Source: Paenibacillus nasutitermitis
GTDB taxonomy: Bacteria; Bacillota; Bacilli; Paenibacillales; Paenibacillaceae
NCBI RefSeq assembly: GCF_014641075.1
Contig: NZ_BMHP01000001.1
Span: forward strand, 1,302,001-1,366,000
Direction: 5' to 3'
Length of the DNA stretch: 64,000 bases
Shown: one piece after another, positions 1 to 8,732 of the stretch
Numbering within the stretch: position 1 is the first letter of the stretch
Layout: every line of letters begins with the position of its first letter
The notes under the pieces: generated by a model
Database searches by the model: none
The model's input: only the letters and a program-made list of their open reading frames with translations
What the model was told of the DNA's origin: nothing
Program-made: the position numbers and the translations under genes

Positions 1-1
1 C

Positions 2-790
2 GCAAAAACCTGTGACTGCCAGCCCAGTGATGCCGCCGGCGCCAGGAAGGCTTACAGCAGTTGGAGCAAGCAGCAGGAGCAGCGATGGACGCTGTCAAGT
101 ACGGTAGCGCAATACCGGAACCTGTTTAATCGTTGGCCGGACAAGATTGACGATATGGTAAGACCCTATCCCAATAATATCCTGTCGGGGGAAACCCAAG
201 CGATGCGGATGATGTTTACAGAGGTTCTCCAGAAGCTAAAGGCTTCGGAAGGCTTAAGCAGCGGAGCAGCTGCAGGCGGATCTGACCGAACAGCTTCGGG
301 GAAGAATGCGAGCACAAGTCCGGTTGAAGAGCTGTCGCTTCCGGATAAGCCGTTGTCCATCATTATTGATCAGGAGCGCCACAAACTGGCAGTCGTAAGC
401 GGGGATGTCATTGTCCGCAGCTACAATGTCGGACTCGGAGGAGAGAAGACGCCCTCCGGTAGTTTCACGATAAGCGAGAAAGTGAAAAATCCAAACGGAC
501 GCGATGATGGCGAGTTTGGAAGCAGGGGAATGACTCTGTCCGCAACGCGATATGCCATTCACGGTACTGACGAGCCCGGGAGCATTGGCAAGGATGAATC
601 CCATGGCTGTGTCCGGATGGGCAAAGCGGATGTGGAGGAATTGTTTGATCTGGTGCCTTTGGGGACCAAGGTCGAGATCGGCAGCGGTCAGCTTCCGGCG
701 TCCCCATCCAAGCCGGCTGACGAGCGTTTCCGCTTGCAGCCGATGCAGGATGAGACCAATCCGGATGTTGTGTATCGCTGGTTGAATTGA
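2..790 (+). CDS. L,D-transpeptidase (YkuD domain), 5' truncated by the window edge
   Basis: The reading frame is already open at base 2, so the true start lies outside the window and 262 codons are visible. The C-terminal half is a YkuD L,D-transpeptidase domain: a strand opening with LSIIIDQERHKLAV, a TPSGSFTIS segment, and the catalytic signature HGTDEPGS followed by SHGCVRM, whose cysteine is the acyl-accepting nucleophile. Such enzymes make 3-3 peptidoglycan cross-links or anchor proteins to the wall, outside the membrane. The stretch before it is rich in Ser, Ala and Gly and resembles a linker. The visible start of the frame is not a signal peptide, so any export signal or wall-binding domain is missing from view. 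An internal ATG at 155 exists, but the frame continues upstream with protein-like composition, so I do not take it as the start. Confidence 0.85.
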   Translation, partial: AKTCDCQPSDAAGARKAYSSWSKQQEQRWTLSSTVAQYRNLFNRWPDKIDDMVRPYPNNILSGETQAMRMMFTEVLQKLKASEGLSSGAAAGGSDRTASGKNASTSPVEELSLPDKPLSIIIDQERHKLAVVSGDVIVRSYNVGLGGEKTPSGSFTISEKVKNPNGRDDGEFGSRGMTLSATRYAIHGTDEPGSIGKDESHGCVRMGKADVEELFDLVPLGTKVEIGSGQLPASPSKPADERFRLQPMQDETNPDVVYRWLN

Positions 791-931
791 TTATTGTTCT
801 ACTATTTGTAAAACCGCCACAATGACGACGATCAGGACGATAACGGCACCGATCCACAACAGCGCTTTTTTGTTTACTTCATCTTTGGGCTTGGATTTTA
901 AAATAGGTGGTTTCTTCTTGGCTTGGCTCAT
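791..931 (-). CDS. Small single-pass membrane protein (46 aa), hypothetical
   Basis: Reading leftward, an ATG at 931 is preceded at good distance by an AGAAAGG ribosome binding site. The 46-residue product has a basic, proline-containing N-terminus (about residues 1-22, with KSKPKDEVNKK) and then one strongly hydrophobic segment of Ile, Val and Leu (about 23-43), followed by a short tail. This is the plan of a small membrane-anchored peptide with the lysine-rich end in the cytoplasm. The frame stays open upstream to 1147, but that extension overlaps the start of pyrD and lacks a better start, so I use the inner ATG. It is convergent with the L,D-transpeptidase, whose stop codon it abuts. I recognise no named family. 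Confidence 0.6.
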   Translation of the reverse strand: MSQAKKKPPILKSKPKDEVNKKALLWIGAVIVLIVVIVAVLQIVEQ

Positions 932-1121
932 GTGGATCAACCTTTCTTTAAATGGGTAATAGGATGTGATCCCATTGTAACCGTTTTCCTTTAAGCCCGC
1001 AATGATAAGAAAGACAGCCAAATTGCCCGCTTGCGCAGATGATCGACGCGCCGGGCTCTTTCTTTTTCCAGTTGAACACGTTAAAATGTTGCATAGAGCC
1101 AGCATGATGAACGGAGTGAAG

Positions 1122-2222
1122 ATGTTGTTGTACAAGTCAGTTGCCAAACCTTTTTTGTTCCGGATAGATCCGGAGAAAGCCCATCATCTCGTTATAGACG
1201 GCCTGCATTCCGCCAGCCGCGTACCTGGAATTCCCGCAATGATGCGGTCGATGTACGGCGTCAAGGAATGCCCCGAGCTTGCGGTTGATGTATTCGGTGT
1301 GTATTTTCCCCATCCCGTTGGGCTTGCGGCCGGCTTGGATAAGAATGCCAAAGCAGTCGGCATGTTTGCCAATATCGGCTTTGGGTTCGCGGAGGTCGGT
1401 ACCGTCACCCCCAAGGGACAAGCCGGCAATGAGCTGCCCAGGCTGTTTCGTTTGCCCCCTGACGAGGCACTGGTCAATCGTATGGGATTTAATAATGAAG
1501 GAACCGCCGCAATGGCGCAGCGGCTCTCAAATGTCAAGGATCGGCGTATTCCGATCGCTGTCAATATCGGCAAAAATAAATCAACGCCCAATGAGCTGGC
1601 GCATGAGGATTACCGCGCTTGCCTTCAAGCTTTGTATTCCTATGGCGATTTCTTTGTCGTCAATATCAGCTCGCCTAACACGCCCGATCTCCGTGCATTG
1701 CAGCATGGCGACGAGCTGCGGCTGCTGCTCTCCACCGTCATGGAGGAGATGCGGGGGCAAGCGAAGAGTCACGGCGGTACGGTAAAGCCAGTTCTGGTCA
1801 AGATTGCTCCGGATATGACAGATGAGCAGCTCAGGTATACGGTGGAGACAATAGCCGCTAGCGGAGTAAACGGTATTATTGCATCGAATACAACGCTCAG
1901 CCGCGAAGGACTGTCCCATCCGAATGCACAGGAGACCGGGGGTCTCAGCGGAAGGCCGCTAAGGGAACGTTCCACCGAGGTGATCCGCGAGGTGTACAGG
2001 CTGACCGGCGGCAAGCTGCCCATTATTGGATCTGGGGGCATCTTTACGGCAGACGATGCATACGATAAAATTCGCGCCGGCGCCAGCTTGGTAGAGATCT
2101 ATACCGCTCTTATATACCGCGGTCCGGAGCTCTTGAGGGAGCTGACGCGAGGTTTGAAAGAACGTCTGCACAAGGATGGCTATCATTCGATTGCGGAAGC
2201 AGTTGGTGCAGATCACAGGTGA
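1122..2222 (+). CDS. pyrD: Dihydroorotate dehydrogenase (quinone), class 2
   Basis: This enzyme oxidises dihydroorotate to orotate in pyrimidine synthesis and passes electrons through FMN to membrane quinone. The 366-residue protein opens with MLLYKSVAKPFLFRIDPEKA, the class 2 N-terminal helix that docks to the membrane. FMN and substrate motifs follow in order: PVGLAAGLDKNA, VGTVTPKGQAGN, RLPPDEALVNRMGFNN, NIGKNK, NISSPNTPDLR with the active-site serine region, VKIAPDM, GGLSGRPL and IGSGGIFTADDA. The frame is open back to 1002, but a GGAG five bases before the ATG at 1122 and the family N-terminus fix the start. It stands alone rather than in a pyr operon, which is common for class 2 pyrD. 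relQ follows 18 bases later and may be co-transcribed. Confidence 0.95.
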   Translation: MLLYKSVAKPFLFRIDPEKAHHLVIDGLHSASRVPGIPAMMRSMYGVKECPELAVDVFGVYFPHPVGLAAGLDKNAKAVGMFANIGFGFAEVGTVTPKGQAGNELPRLFRLPPDEALVNRMGFNNEGTAAMAQRLSNVKDRRIPIAVNIGKNKSTPNELAHEDYRACLQALYSYGDFFVVNISSPNTPDLRALQHGDELRLLLSTVMEEMRGQAKSHGGTVKPVLVKIAPDMTDEQLRYTVETIAASGVNGIIASNTTLSREGLSHPNAQETGGLSGRPLRERSTEVIREVYRLTGGKLPIIGSGGIFTADDAYDKIRAGASLVEIYTALIYRGPELLRELTRGLKERLHKDGYHSIAEAVGADHR

Positions 2223-2240
2223 CTGACAGGAGGCGGCTGG

Positions 2241-3044
2241 ATGGACGGTAGAGATTGGGGCCTGTTTTTGCAGCCTTATGAACAGGCTGTTGAGGAATTG
2301 AAAGTGAAGTTCAAGACGCTCCGGACGGAACTGAAAACAAGAGAGACTTACGCACCGATCGAATTTGTTACCGGACGGGTAAAACGCATCTCCAGTATTC
2401 TGGAGAAGGCAAAGCGCCTGAGCGTCCCCATGGAAAACATCGATACCGGCATTGAAGATATTGCCGGTATCCGCATCATGTGTCAATTTGTGGACGACAT
2501 TCACCGGGTGGCGCAGCTGATCCGCAGCCGCAAGGACCTGACGCTCGTGTTTGAGAAGGATTATGTGACGAATTTCAAGGACAGCGGCTACCGCAGCTTT
2601 CATATGATTGTAGAGTATCCCGTACAGACCGCGATAGGACTCAAAATTGTGCTTGCGGAGGTACAGATACGGACCTTGGCGATGAATTTCTGGGCAACGA
2701 TCGAACATTCCCTTAATTATAAATACAAAGAAAGCCTGCCGGATGATGTGCGGGCAAGGCTCAAGAAAGCGGCGGAAGCGGCATCGGTGCTGGACTCGGA
2801 AATGTCAAGCATCCGCAAGGAAATACTTGACGCCCAGCGGGATTTCGAAGAGAAATCCAATATGGTGTCCAGCGTTCTCAGTGATATCCAGGATCTGTAT
2901 TTCTTTCATCGGGTGAGGGAGGCCGTGCAGTTTCAGCTGCGGTTCAACGAGCTTTGGGAGAAAGAAGACGGGTATGCCATACGCATGCTGGCTGATGAAA
3001 TCCGAACGGCGCTGATTAAGGTGAAGAAAAGCGGGGGTTCCTAA
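2241..3044 (+). CDS. relQ: GTP pyrophosphokinase, small alarmone synthetase RelQ/SasB type
   Basis: A small alarmone synthetase that transfers pyrophosphate from ATP to GTP or GDP to make (p)ppGpp. It has the synthetase domain without the hydrolase, TGS or ACT domains of long Rel proteins. The N-terminus (LQPYEQAVEELKVKFK, PIEFVTGRVKR) and the blocks EDIAGIRIMCQFVDDI, SGYRSFHMIVEYP and VQIRTLAMNFWATIEHSLNY closely match what I know of Bacillus YjbM/SasB. The IRTLAMNFWATIEH block carries the conserved Glu and His of the family. At 267 residues it is about 55 longer than the usual 210 or so; the extra C-terminal part continues as charged helix. An AGGAGG lies upstream of the ATG. The next gene starts immediately after its stop. 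Confidence 0.92.
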   Translation: MDGRDWGLFLQPYEQAVEELKVKFKTLRTELKTRETYAPIEFVTGRVKRISSILEKAKRLSVPMENIDTGIEDIAGIRIMCQFVDDIHRVAQLIRSRKDLTLVFEKDYVTNFKDSGYRSFHMIVEYPVQTAIGLKIVLAEVQIRTLAMNFWATIEHSLNYKYKESLPDDVRARLKKAAEAASVLDSEMSSIRKEILDAQRDFEEKSNMVSSVLSDIQDLYFFHRVREAVQFQLRFNELWEKEDGYAIRMLADEIRTALIKVKKSGGS

Positions 3045-3566
3045 GTGGCGGATGAGATGCGGTATGATGAACGGCTGGTTCATTTTATCGTACTCTTTAA
3101 TGTGGATGAAGATTATTTCGAATGCCATGAAGTCATGGAGGAGCTGTGGCTGGAAGAAGGACGCAATACATTGTATCAAGGCCTGCTTCAAGCGGCTGTC
3201 GGGCTTCACCATTGGCGGAACGATAACTTCTCGGGAGCGGTAAAGCTGTTTGCACAGGCGGAGAACAAGCTTGCGCCTTATCCGCCCATTCTCCTGGGTC
3301 TGGATTTGGCGATGCTTCGCCATGATATTGCAGTTGTGCTCGCGCCTCTTCGCATCTGGGTTAACGGCGGTGGCAGCTTAACCGGCCGGATATCCGCACC
3401 AGGGGAAGGCAGCATGGAAGAGGAGAATGGTCATGCAGAAGCGCATGCACCTCCTCCGTTCACGGCATTTCGGCTGACTGTCGTAGATCAGGAACTGTTG
3501 GCGCTTGTCGAAGAGATGTCGCAAATCCCGCACGAGGACCGGCTGCATGCCGGAGACGATTCATAA
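3045..3566 (+). CDS. DUF309 domain protein
   Basis: The GTG start directly follows the relQ stop codon, with a GGGGG run about ten bases upstream, so the two genes look translationally coupled. The 173-residue product carries the DUF309 helical signature YFECHEVMEELWLEEG at about residues 22-37, followed by LYQGLLQAAVGLHHW, the usual second helix of this family. The conserved Glu, Cys-His and Trp residues cluster as if forming one pocket, but no biochemical role is established that I can name. The C-terminal third (from about residue 110) is Gly, Glu and His rich and of lower complexity. Its coupling to relQ is the only functional hint visible here. Confidence 0.8.
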   Translation: MADEMRYDERLVHFIVLFNVDEDYFECHEVMEELWLEEGRNTLYQGLLQAAVGLHHWRNDNFSGAVKLFAQAENKLAPYPPILLGLDLAMLRHDIAVVLAPLRIWVNGGGSLTGRISAPGEGSMEEENGHAEAHAPPPFTAFRLTVVDQELLALVEEMSQIPHEDRLHAGDDS

Positions 3567-3760
3567 AATGCTTCTATCAGGCATAGTCCGCTGTTGATGC
3601 TCGTTCACCCTAACCGTCTGCCGCTGGCTTGCATCCAAGAAGGAGCGAAGCTTAGGTCAGGCGGTTTATTGCTCAATAAGCGATTCCTTGTTAAATAGAT
3701 AAAGTTGGCGGTGATGACTGGCTTGTGAATGAGCGGCTCACCGGTTGGAGGTGGAGTTAA

Positions 3761-4525
3761 ATGGCGAAGAGAATGAGGTTGGACAAGCTGCTGGCCAATA
3801 TGGGCTGCGGCTCGCGCAGTGAAGTGAAAGTTGCGATCAAGCAAGGCCGCGTGAGTGTTGACGGGGTTTGCGTCAAGGATCATGGGATGACACTTGATCC
3901 TGAATCGGCTGTTGTTCAGTTTGATGACGAGCGGGTTATGTACCAGGAAGTCATTTACGTTATGATGAACAAGCCGCAAGGGGTTATCTCCGCAACGGAG
4001 GATAAGCTGGATCAGACTGTTATCGACCTGCTTGAACCGGTGGACAGGGTGCTTCAGCCATTCCCGGTGGGCAGGCTGGATAAGGACACCGAAGGTTTGC
4101 TGCTGTTGACGAATGATGGGCGTTTGGCCCATGAGCTGCTGTCGCCTCGCAAGCATGTACCCAAGACATACGAAGCTGTCGTGCTGGGAGATGTCGCCCA
4201 AGAGGATGTGGAGTCATTTGCTGAAGGCGTCACATTGGACGATGGATATGTAACAATGCCTGCAAAGCTGGTGGTCAACGGGCAGGAAACCTTGGAATCC
4301 GGGGCCGTACAGAGCCGGATTACGCTGACGATCCACGAAGGCAAGTTCCACCAGGTGAAGCGGATGTTTGAGTCTGCCAGCAAGAAAGTGACTTTCCTCA
4401 AACGGGTAGCCATGGGGCCGCTGAAGCTTGATCCGGCTCTCGCACCCGGAGAATACCGGCTGCTTGCGCAAACGGAGCTTGCGCCGCTGCTTGCAATTAA
4501 AGAAGCGAAGGTCAAGAGCAGATAA
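3761..4525 (+). CDS. rsuA: 16S rRNA pseudouridine synthase, RsuA family
   Basis: A 254-residue pseudouridine synthase of the RsuA/RluB/RluE/RluF family. An N-terminal S4 RNA-binding domain (MRLDKLLANMGCGSRSEVK, then VSVDG) is followed by the catalytic domain, in which VGRLDKDTEGLLLLTNDG holds the family's catalytic aspartate. HVPKTYEA and EGKFHQVKRMF are further family motifs. The enzyme isomerises a uridine in small-subunit rRNA, position 516 in E. coli numbering if it is a true RsuA. The start ATG at 3761 has GGAGG 9 bases upstream. The 194 bases before it hold no gene I can support. A HAD phosphatase follows 73 bases downstream. Confidence 0.9.
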   Translation: MAKRMRLDKLLANMGCGSRSEVKVAIKQGRVSVDGVCVKDHGMTLDPESAVVQFDDERVMYQEVIYVMMNKPQGVISATEDKLDQTVIDLLEPVDRVLQPFPVGRLDKDTEGLLLLTNDGRLAHELLSPRKHVPKTYEAVVLGDVAQEDVESFAEGVTLDDGYVTMPAKLVVNGQETLESGAVQSRITLTIHEGKFHQVKRMFESASKKVTFLKRVAMGPLKLDPALAPGEYRLLAQTELAPLLAIKEAKVKSR

Positions 4526-4598
4526 GCGGTCTGTCTATACGGACCTGCGATACAGCGCCTGCAAGGGCGCCAGTAAGATTGAAAGGAAGTTGGACCAG

Positions 4599-5393
4599 AT
4601 GTCGATTAATTATGATTTGATCGCGCTTGATGTGGATGGAACCCTCCTTACAGAAAATCATACACTGACGACGGCGGTCCGCGATTCCGTCCGCGAAGCC
4701 GCTTCCCGGGGAGCGGAAATCGTATTGTGTACCGGCCGCGGCCTTAATAGTGCGCTGCCAGTCCTGGAGGCGTTGGGTCTGTCAGGAACGATGATAACGC
4801 ATAATGGAGCGGCTACAATGGATGCGGACCGCCGTACCGTCTTTCATCAATATGGTGTTTCAGAAAATGAGCTTTCCGGTTTCCGGGAATACTGCCTGCG
4901 GGGCGGTCACCATTTCGATGTAAGCACCGCTTTTGACTTGTTGATTGAAAGCATCACACCGGAAGCGGAGGAAATGTACAACAGATTTGAGATAAAACCG
5001 CTTTGGCGTGAAAGAGAGGCACCGCTTCCGGAGGGGCTGATTAAATTCACGGTGTTTGGCAGCCTGCCGGAACTGGACCGGATAGAAGAGGATTGGAGCC
5101 TGTGGGAAGAGGGCCTTCAGTATGTGCGGAGCGGGGAATATTTTATCGATGTGCAGCATCGTGAGGCAACCAAGGCTGCGGCACTGACGCGTCTGGCTCA
5201 GGTGCGTGGCATTGACAGCTCGCGGGTGCTGGCCATCGGCAATTATTTTAACGATATCGGGATGCTTTCCTTCGCTGGCCTTGGTGTGGCGATGGCCAAT
5301 TCGCCGGAAGCGGTCAAATCGGCTGCCGATCAGGTAACCCTCTCCAACGAAGAAGATGGTGTGGCGCTTACGCTGCGCTCTTTCGCTTGGTGA
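4599..5393 (+). CDS. Cof-type HAD-IIB family phosphatase
   Basis: A 264-residue haloacid-dehalogenase-type hydrolase of the Cof/YidA class, probably a cytosolic sugar-phosphate or cofactor phosphatase. Motif I is LDVDGTLL with the nucleophile and acid aspartates near residues 9 and 11. Motif II is LCTGRG, motif III includes the Lys of REATKAAAL, and motif IV is IGNYFNDIGML followed by GVAMANSPEAVK. The type IIB cap lies between about residues 85 and 190. The open frame runs back into rsuA, but AGGAAG before the ATG at 4599 and the family N-terminus set the start. In motif IV the usual GDxxND reads GNYFND, so one conserved Asp is Asn; this still leaves one metal-binding Asp. Substrate cannot be told from sequence. 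Confidence 0.88.
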   Translation: MSINYDLIALDVDGTLLTENHTLTTAVRDSVREAASRGAEIVLCTGRGLNSALPVLEALGLSGTMITHNGAATMDADRRTVFHQYGVSENELSGFREYCLRGGHHFDVSTAFDLLIESITPEAEEMYNRFEIKPLWREREAPLPEGLIKFTVFGSLPELDRIEEDWSLWEEGLQYVRSGEYFIDVQHREATKAAALTRLAQVRGIDSSRVLAIGNYFNDIGMLSFAGLGVAMANSPEAVKSAADQVTLSNEEDGVALTLRSFAW

Positions 5394-5457
5394 AGGAGCC
5401 CGGCTCGCGCCGGTCCCCAGGAACGAAACCAAGTGAATCTCTGTTCGCAGATCCGAA

Positions 5458-5495
5458 AAAACCGCCAAGGCAACTCCTCAGGCGGTTTTATTCTT
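5458..5495. terminator. Bidirectional rho-independent terminator
   Basis: A 9-base-pair stem AAAACCGCC / GGCGGTTTT (5458-5466 with 5481-5489), loop of 14 bases, is followed by ATTCTT on the plus strand and flanked by A residues on the left, so it can stop transcription both from the HAD gene and from the leftward yjcZ-like gene. Confidence 0.75.
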
Positions 5496-5515
5496 AACCC
5501 ATTTCTATGGTAGGA

Positions 5516-5620
5516 CTAGTATAAGAACCCTCGGGTAATGATGACCAGCAAGATGAATAAAACCAGGATTCCGCCAACTGAAGTAAATCCGCCGAAGCCG
5601 CCGCCGTATACACCGGACAT
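5516..5620 (-). CDS. yjcZ: YjcZ family sporulation peptide (34 aa)
   Basis: Reading leftward from an ATG at 5620, a perfect GGGGAGG ribosome binding site sits 8 bases upstream, and the frame encodes 34 residues: MSGVYGGGFGGFTSVGGILV, then LFILLVIITRGFLY. A Gly-rich N-terminus followed by one hydrophobic helix is the hallmark of the YjcZ/YczM family of tiny proteins found in spore formers, several of which are made in the mother cell or forespore. The product is probably a membrane or spore-coat-associated peptide. It sits alone between convergent genes and shares the terminator at 5458-5495. It is too short for most gene callers. Confidence 0.85.
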   Translation of the reverse strand: MSGVYGGGFGGFTSVGGILVLFILLVIITRGFLY

Positions 5621-5847
5621 GCAAATTCCTCCCCTAAAGGTATTTCCGGTGCCGTTAACTGATATCCATGATGTTCTTCCGGCACACGGTTTACCGTATC
5701 ATATGAAAATTTCTCTTCGAGTGATTGGACAGTTGCCTGGGGAGTGGAATTATTTAGGTGTATGTCCTGCCGACGCAGGCTTCTATTTAAGATTACAAGC
5801 TGCAAGAGAGATGCCGGTGTATGCCAAATGCCGGTTATACGGCTTGA

Positions 5848-7263
5848 TCACGACGAGAAACGGCGCAGCCCCTTTGGCAGATGATTCTTGATCAGGCCCG
5901 AGCTGGCTTTGCCCCATCCCAGCGGCAGACCATCTACGGCGACGAGTCCCCATCCGCTGCTTCCAGTCTCAGCGGCCAAAGTCTCGCCATGCAGATAGGC
6001 GGCAATCTCGGGAGCTTCGGGCGGGTATGTCTGCATCCACGCAGCGGTTTGCGCCGGTACGGCCATAGCCAGCGCATGGCCCGGCTCCAGGCGGTTCTTT
6101 CGGATATCGCCCAGGTGCAGACCGGGGCGGGGGACCTTAAGGCCATTCAGGTCATTTGCCCGAATGGGGCTTGCTCCGCTTCCGGGCAGATGCGGCAGCC
6201 AGTATAGGGCATCGCCGAAGCGCAGCGGCTCGCCGGGCCCAAGCGCAAAACCACCTGGAAGCGTGGTGTCGATGAACCCTTGCGCGAGCGCCATGTCCGC
6301 TGCCAGGCTTGCGGCTCCAGCTGCCGGATGGCTGTGCCTGTCGCGATTGTTCCGGCCTGGCGATTGGTCACGGGCAGGTTGTATCTCGCAAGCTTGCGCT
6401 GCCTGGCCTCTGGAGGCTTTTTGCAGGACAGCGATAAAATGACCTTCTCCCCGCTGTTCATGCGGCCATACCCGTTCAGTCTTCACGATACTGAACAGCG
6501 GATATTTCGCACAGAAGGATTCAAGTGCTTCTTCATTTTCCTGGCGGTTGAAAGTACAGGTGGAATAAACCAGCCTGCCGCCTGGCTTAAGCAGTATCGC
6601 GGCATGGTCCAGAATATCCTTCTGCCGGGCCGCGCACATGGCAACATGCGATTCTGACCATTCGTTAACCGCTGCTTCGTCCTTGCGGAACATCCCTTCG
6701 CCGGAGCAGGGGGCATCCAGCATGATCCTGTCGAATAGGCCGGCAAACCGTCTGGACAACTCTTCCGGGCTGGCGCAGGTCACGATGATATTCGCGATTC
6801 CACAGCGCTCTGCGTTTTCGCTTAGAATTTTGGCTCGGGCCGGATGAATCTCATTGGCGACCAGGATACCGCGTCCGAGCATTTTTCCGGCAATTTGGGT
6901 TGTTTTTCCTCCCGGCGCCGCCGCCATATCGAGAATAAACTCGCCCGGCTGCGGCTCCAGCAGCTCGGCTGCCGTCATCGCAGAAGGCTCCTGAATATAA
7001 TAAAGACCCGCGGCGTGATAAGGATGCTTGCCGGGCCTTGTCGATTCATCGTAATAATAGCCGGTTGTGCACCATGGTACAGATTCAAGCCTGAACTGAC
7101 GGACCGCTTCGACAAGGAGCGGATACCGCCCGGCGAGCTTGAATGGATTCATGCGAAGACCATAGGTCCTGGGCGCATCATAGCTTTGAATAAAGGCATC
7201 GAAGCCGGTTGGCAGAAGCTGCTGCATTTGAAGGCTGAAGGCCTCCGGAAGTTTAACGGGCAC
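5848..7263 (-). CDS. 16S rRNA m5C methyltransferase, RsmF/RsmB (NOP2/Sun) family
   Basis: A 471-residue SAM-dependent RNA cytosine-5 methyltransferase. The SAM-binding motif I is LDMAAAPGGKTTQIA at about residues 111-125. DAPCSGEGMFRK holds the motif IV cysteine that resolves the product, and STCTFNRQENE holds the motif VI catalytic cysteine. The N-terminal region (LPEAFSLQMQQLLP, YGLRMNPFK) is that of RsmF-like proteins, and the C-terminal third (from about residue 330) contains the RsmF-type extension with FALGPGEPLRFGDALYWLP. It presumably modifies a cytosine of 16S rRNA during ribosome assembly. The start at 7263 is the first ATG before the conserved region. Its own upstream side faces the AI-2E family gene. 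Confidence 0.88.
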   Translation of the reverse strand: MPVKLPEAFSLQMQQLLPTGFDAFIQSYDAPRTYGLRMNPFKLAGRYPLLVEAVRQFRLESVPWCTTGYYYDESTRPGKHPYHAAGLYYIQEPSAMTAAELLEPQPGEFILDMAAAPGGKTTQIAGKMLGRGILVANEIHPARAKILSENAERCGIANIIVTCASPEELSRRFAGLFDRIMLDAPCSGEGMFRKDEAAVNEWSESHVAMCAARQKDILDHAAILLKPGGRLVYSTCTFNRQENEEALESFCAKYPLFSIVKTERVWPHEQRGEGHFIAVLQKASRGQAAQACEIQPARDQSPGRNNRDRHSHPAAGAASLAADMALAQGFIDTTLPGGFALGPGEPLRFGDALYWLPHLPGSGASPIRANDLNGLKVPRPGLHLGDIRKNRLEPGHALAMAVPAQTAAWMQTYPPEAPEIAAYLHGETLAAETGSSGWGLVAVDGLPLGWGKASSGLIKNHLPKGLRRFSS

Positions 7264-7436
7264 GGGATTTTGACTCCTTTTAAAATGGAATAACTTGATA
7301 GACTCTGCTTCTTTGTGTAAGACATTATATCATAAGATATGAATAAGGCAGTGGTCATGAAGAGAAAAAAGGGAGCCTGATTCATCAGGAAGAAAATGAT
7401 ATTTATCCTCGAATCCGCAACAATCGATTAAGCACT

Positions 7437-7582
7437 TCGTGGTATAATTTGAAAAAAGGATCGATGAAACAAGGTGGCTCGGACTAGCCCATCAAAAGGA
7501 AAATGGAAGGTGACGGCCATCTATTGTATAGATTCATGCGGATGGTCTTCTTTGGACGGCAAAAGGACGGGGAGGACATGCA
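7437..7582 (+). promoter_or_regulatory. Promoter with extended -10 and about 130-base leader
   Basis: The 319 bases between 7264 and 7582 contain no gene. An extended -10 element, TGG followed by TATAAT (7443-7448), points rightward at the membrane protein gene and would give a leader of roughly 125 bases. The leader has a weak inverted pair, GGCCATC and GATGGTC, that could fold around 7516-7550, but I see no known riboswitch or T-box motif in it and no T-tract. Confidence 0.5.
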
Positions 7583-8662
7583 ATGACGAAATTGAACCAT
7601 TTTATCCGGCTTTGCGTAGCCATACTGCTTGTTATCGGGATCATTTATATGGGGTCAAGAATCAATTTTATCTTTATGCCAATTTTTTCGTTGTTCAGCA
7701 TTATCATTGTGCCGTTAATGTTATCTGTATTTTTCTATTATTTACTCCGGCCTTTAGTAAATGTGATGGAAAAATACAAGCTCAACCGAACGCTGTCGAT
7801 TCTGCTGATTTATTTTGTGATTGCCATTATATTGGTCGGTTTCAGCATCGGCGTGTGGCCTTCCTTGCGAACACAGCTGTTTAATCTGGTGGATAATGCG
7901 CCTAATCTGTTCAACTCCTTAAGTGAGCAGGTAGAGGAATTGGAGCAGAATGGATTTCTGGCTGATTTTTTTCCTGAAGATTTTAGCCCTTTGTCCCGGT
8001 TAACGGAATTTCTGAATAAAGGCTTCGGGGTCTTGACGAATTATTTCACAAGCTTGTTTTCGATCATTTCCAATTTTGCTGTCATTCTGTTTATTTTCCC
8101 GATCATTCTCTTCTATATGCTCAAGGAAGGCGGGAATTTCGGACGGAAAATCGTTAGTTTCATTCCCAAACGTTTCCGTGATGACGGCAATGATGTAATG
8201 GACGAAATCGATAACGCGCTCAGCGGTTTTATCGTGGGCAGGGTGATTGTTAATTTATCGCTCGGGGTCTTGATGTATGTGGGTTTTCTTATTATCGGGC
8301 TGCCGTATGCACTGCTGCTGACGGTAGTTGCGGTTATTATGAATTTCATTCCCTTCGTCGGCGCGATTCTCTCGGCCGTTCCGATAGTGATTATCGGATT
8401 TATCGAATCGCCATCAACAGCGATCTGGTCCCTGGTTATTATTCTGGTCGCCCAGCAAATACAGGATAACCTGATAGCGCCTTATATTTTTGGCAAGCAG
8501 CTCGACATCCATCCGCTAACCACCATTATTCTCGCACTTGTCGGAGGAGATTTGGCGGGAATTATAGGTATTCTACTCATCATTCCGGTATATATGATTC
8601 TGAAGATCATTGTTACGAAAATCTATCAATTATTCATCAAACAACGTTGGGAAGATGCGTAA
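7583..8662 (+). CDS. AI-2E family transporter (PerM/YtvI-like membrane protein)
   Basis: A 359-residue integral membrane protein of the AI-2E exporter superfamily, with about seven or eight hydrophobic segments. The typical arrangement is visible: two or three helices at the start (LCVAILLVIGIIYMG, FSLFSIIIVPLMLSVFFYYL), a long hydrophilic stretch at about residues 100-145, then helices separated by the family's conserved loops, including MNFIPFVGAILSAVPIVIIG and a QIQDNLIAPYIFG segment. Members export small molecules or Na+/H+; the name does not prove AI-2 transport. GGGGAGG before the ATG at 7583 sets the start. It is followed 70 bases later by a HAD hydrolase. Confidence 0.85.
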   Translation: MTKLNHFIRLCVAILLVIGIIYMGSRINFIFMPIFSLFSIIIVPLMLSVFFYYLLRPLVNVMEKYKLNRTLSILLIYFVIAIILVGFSIGVWPSLRTQLFNLVDNAPNLFNSLSEQVEELEQNGFLADFFPEDFSPLSRLTEFLNKGFGVLTNYFTSLFSIISNFAVILFIFPIILFYMLKEGGNFGRKIVSFIPKRFRDDGNDVMDEIDNALSGFIVGRVIVNLSLGVLMYVGFLIIGLPYALLLTVVAVIMNFIPFVGAILSAVPIVIIGFIESPSTAIWSLVIILVAQQIQDNLIAPYIFGKQLDIHPLTTIILALVGGDLAGIIGILLIIPVYMILKIIVTKIYQLFIKQRWEDA

Positions 8663-8732
8663 AATCAGGCGAGTATGATGCTGTACTTACCTGGATTGAA
8701 GAACTGAAATTTGCAGGAAAAGAGTGGTTTAC

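Noticed and set aside
2241..3044. Full-length bifunctional Rel protein
   Set aside because: No HD hydrolase, TGS or ACT domains; only a synthetase domain.
5538..5891. Rightward 117-codon open frame overlapping the yjcZ-like gene
   Set aside because: Antisense to a clear YjcZ peptide with a perfect ribosome binding site; composition rich in Pro and no site of its own.
7510..7560. Hairpin GGCCATC/GATGGTC in the leader of the AI-2E family gene
   Set aside because: Short stem with a wobble and no T-run or known motif; too weak to call.
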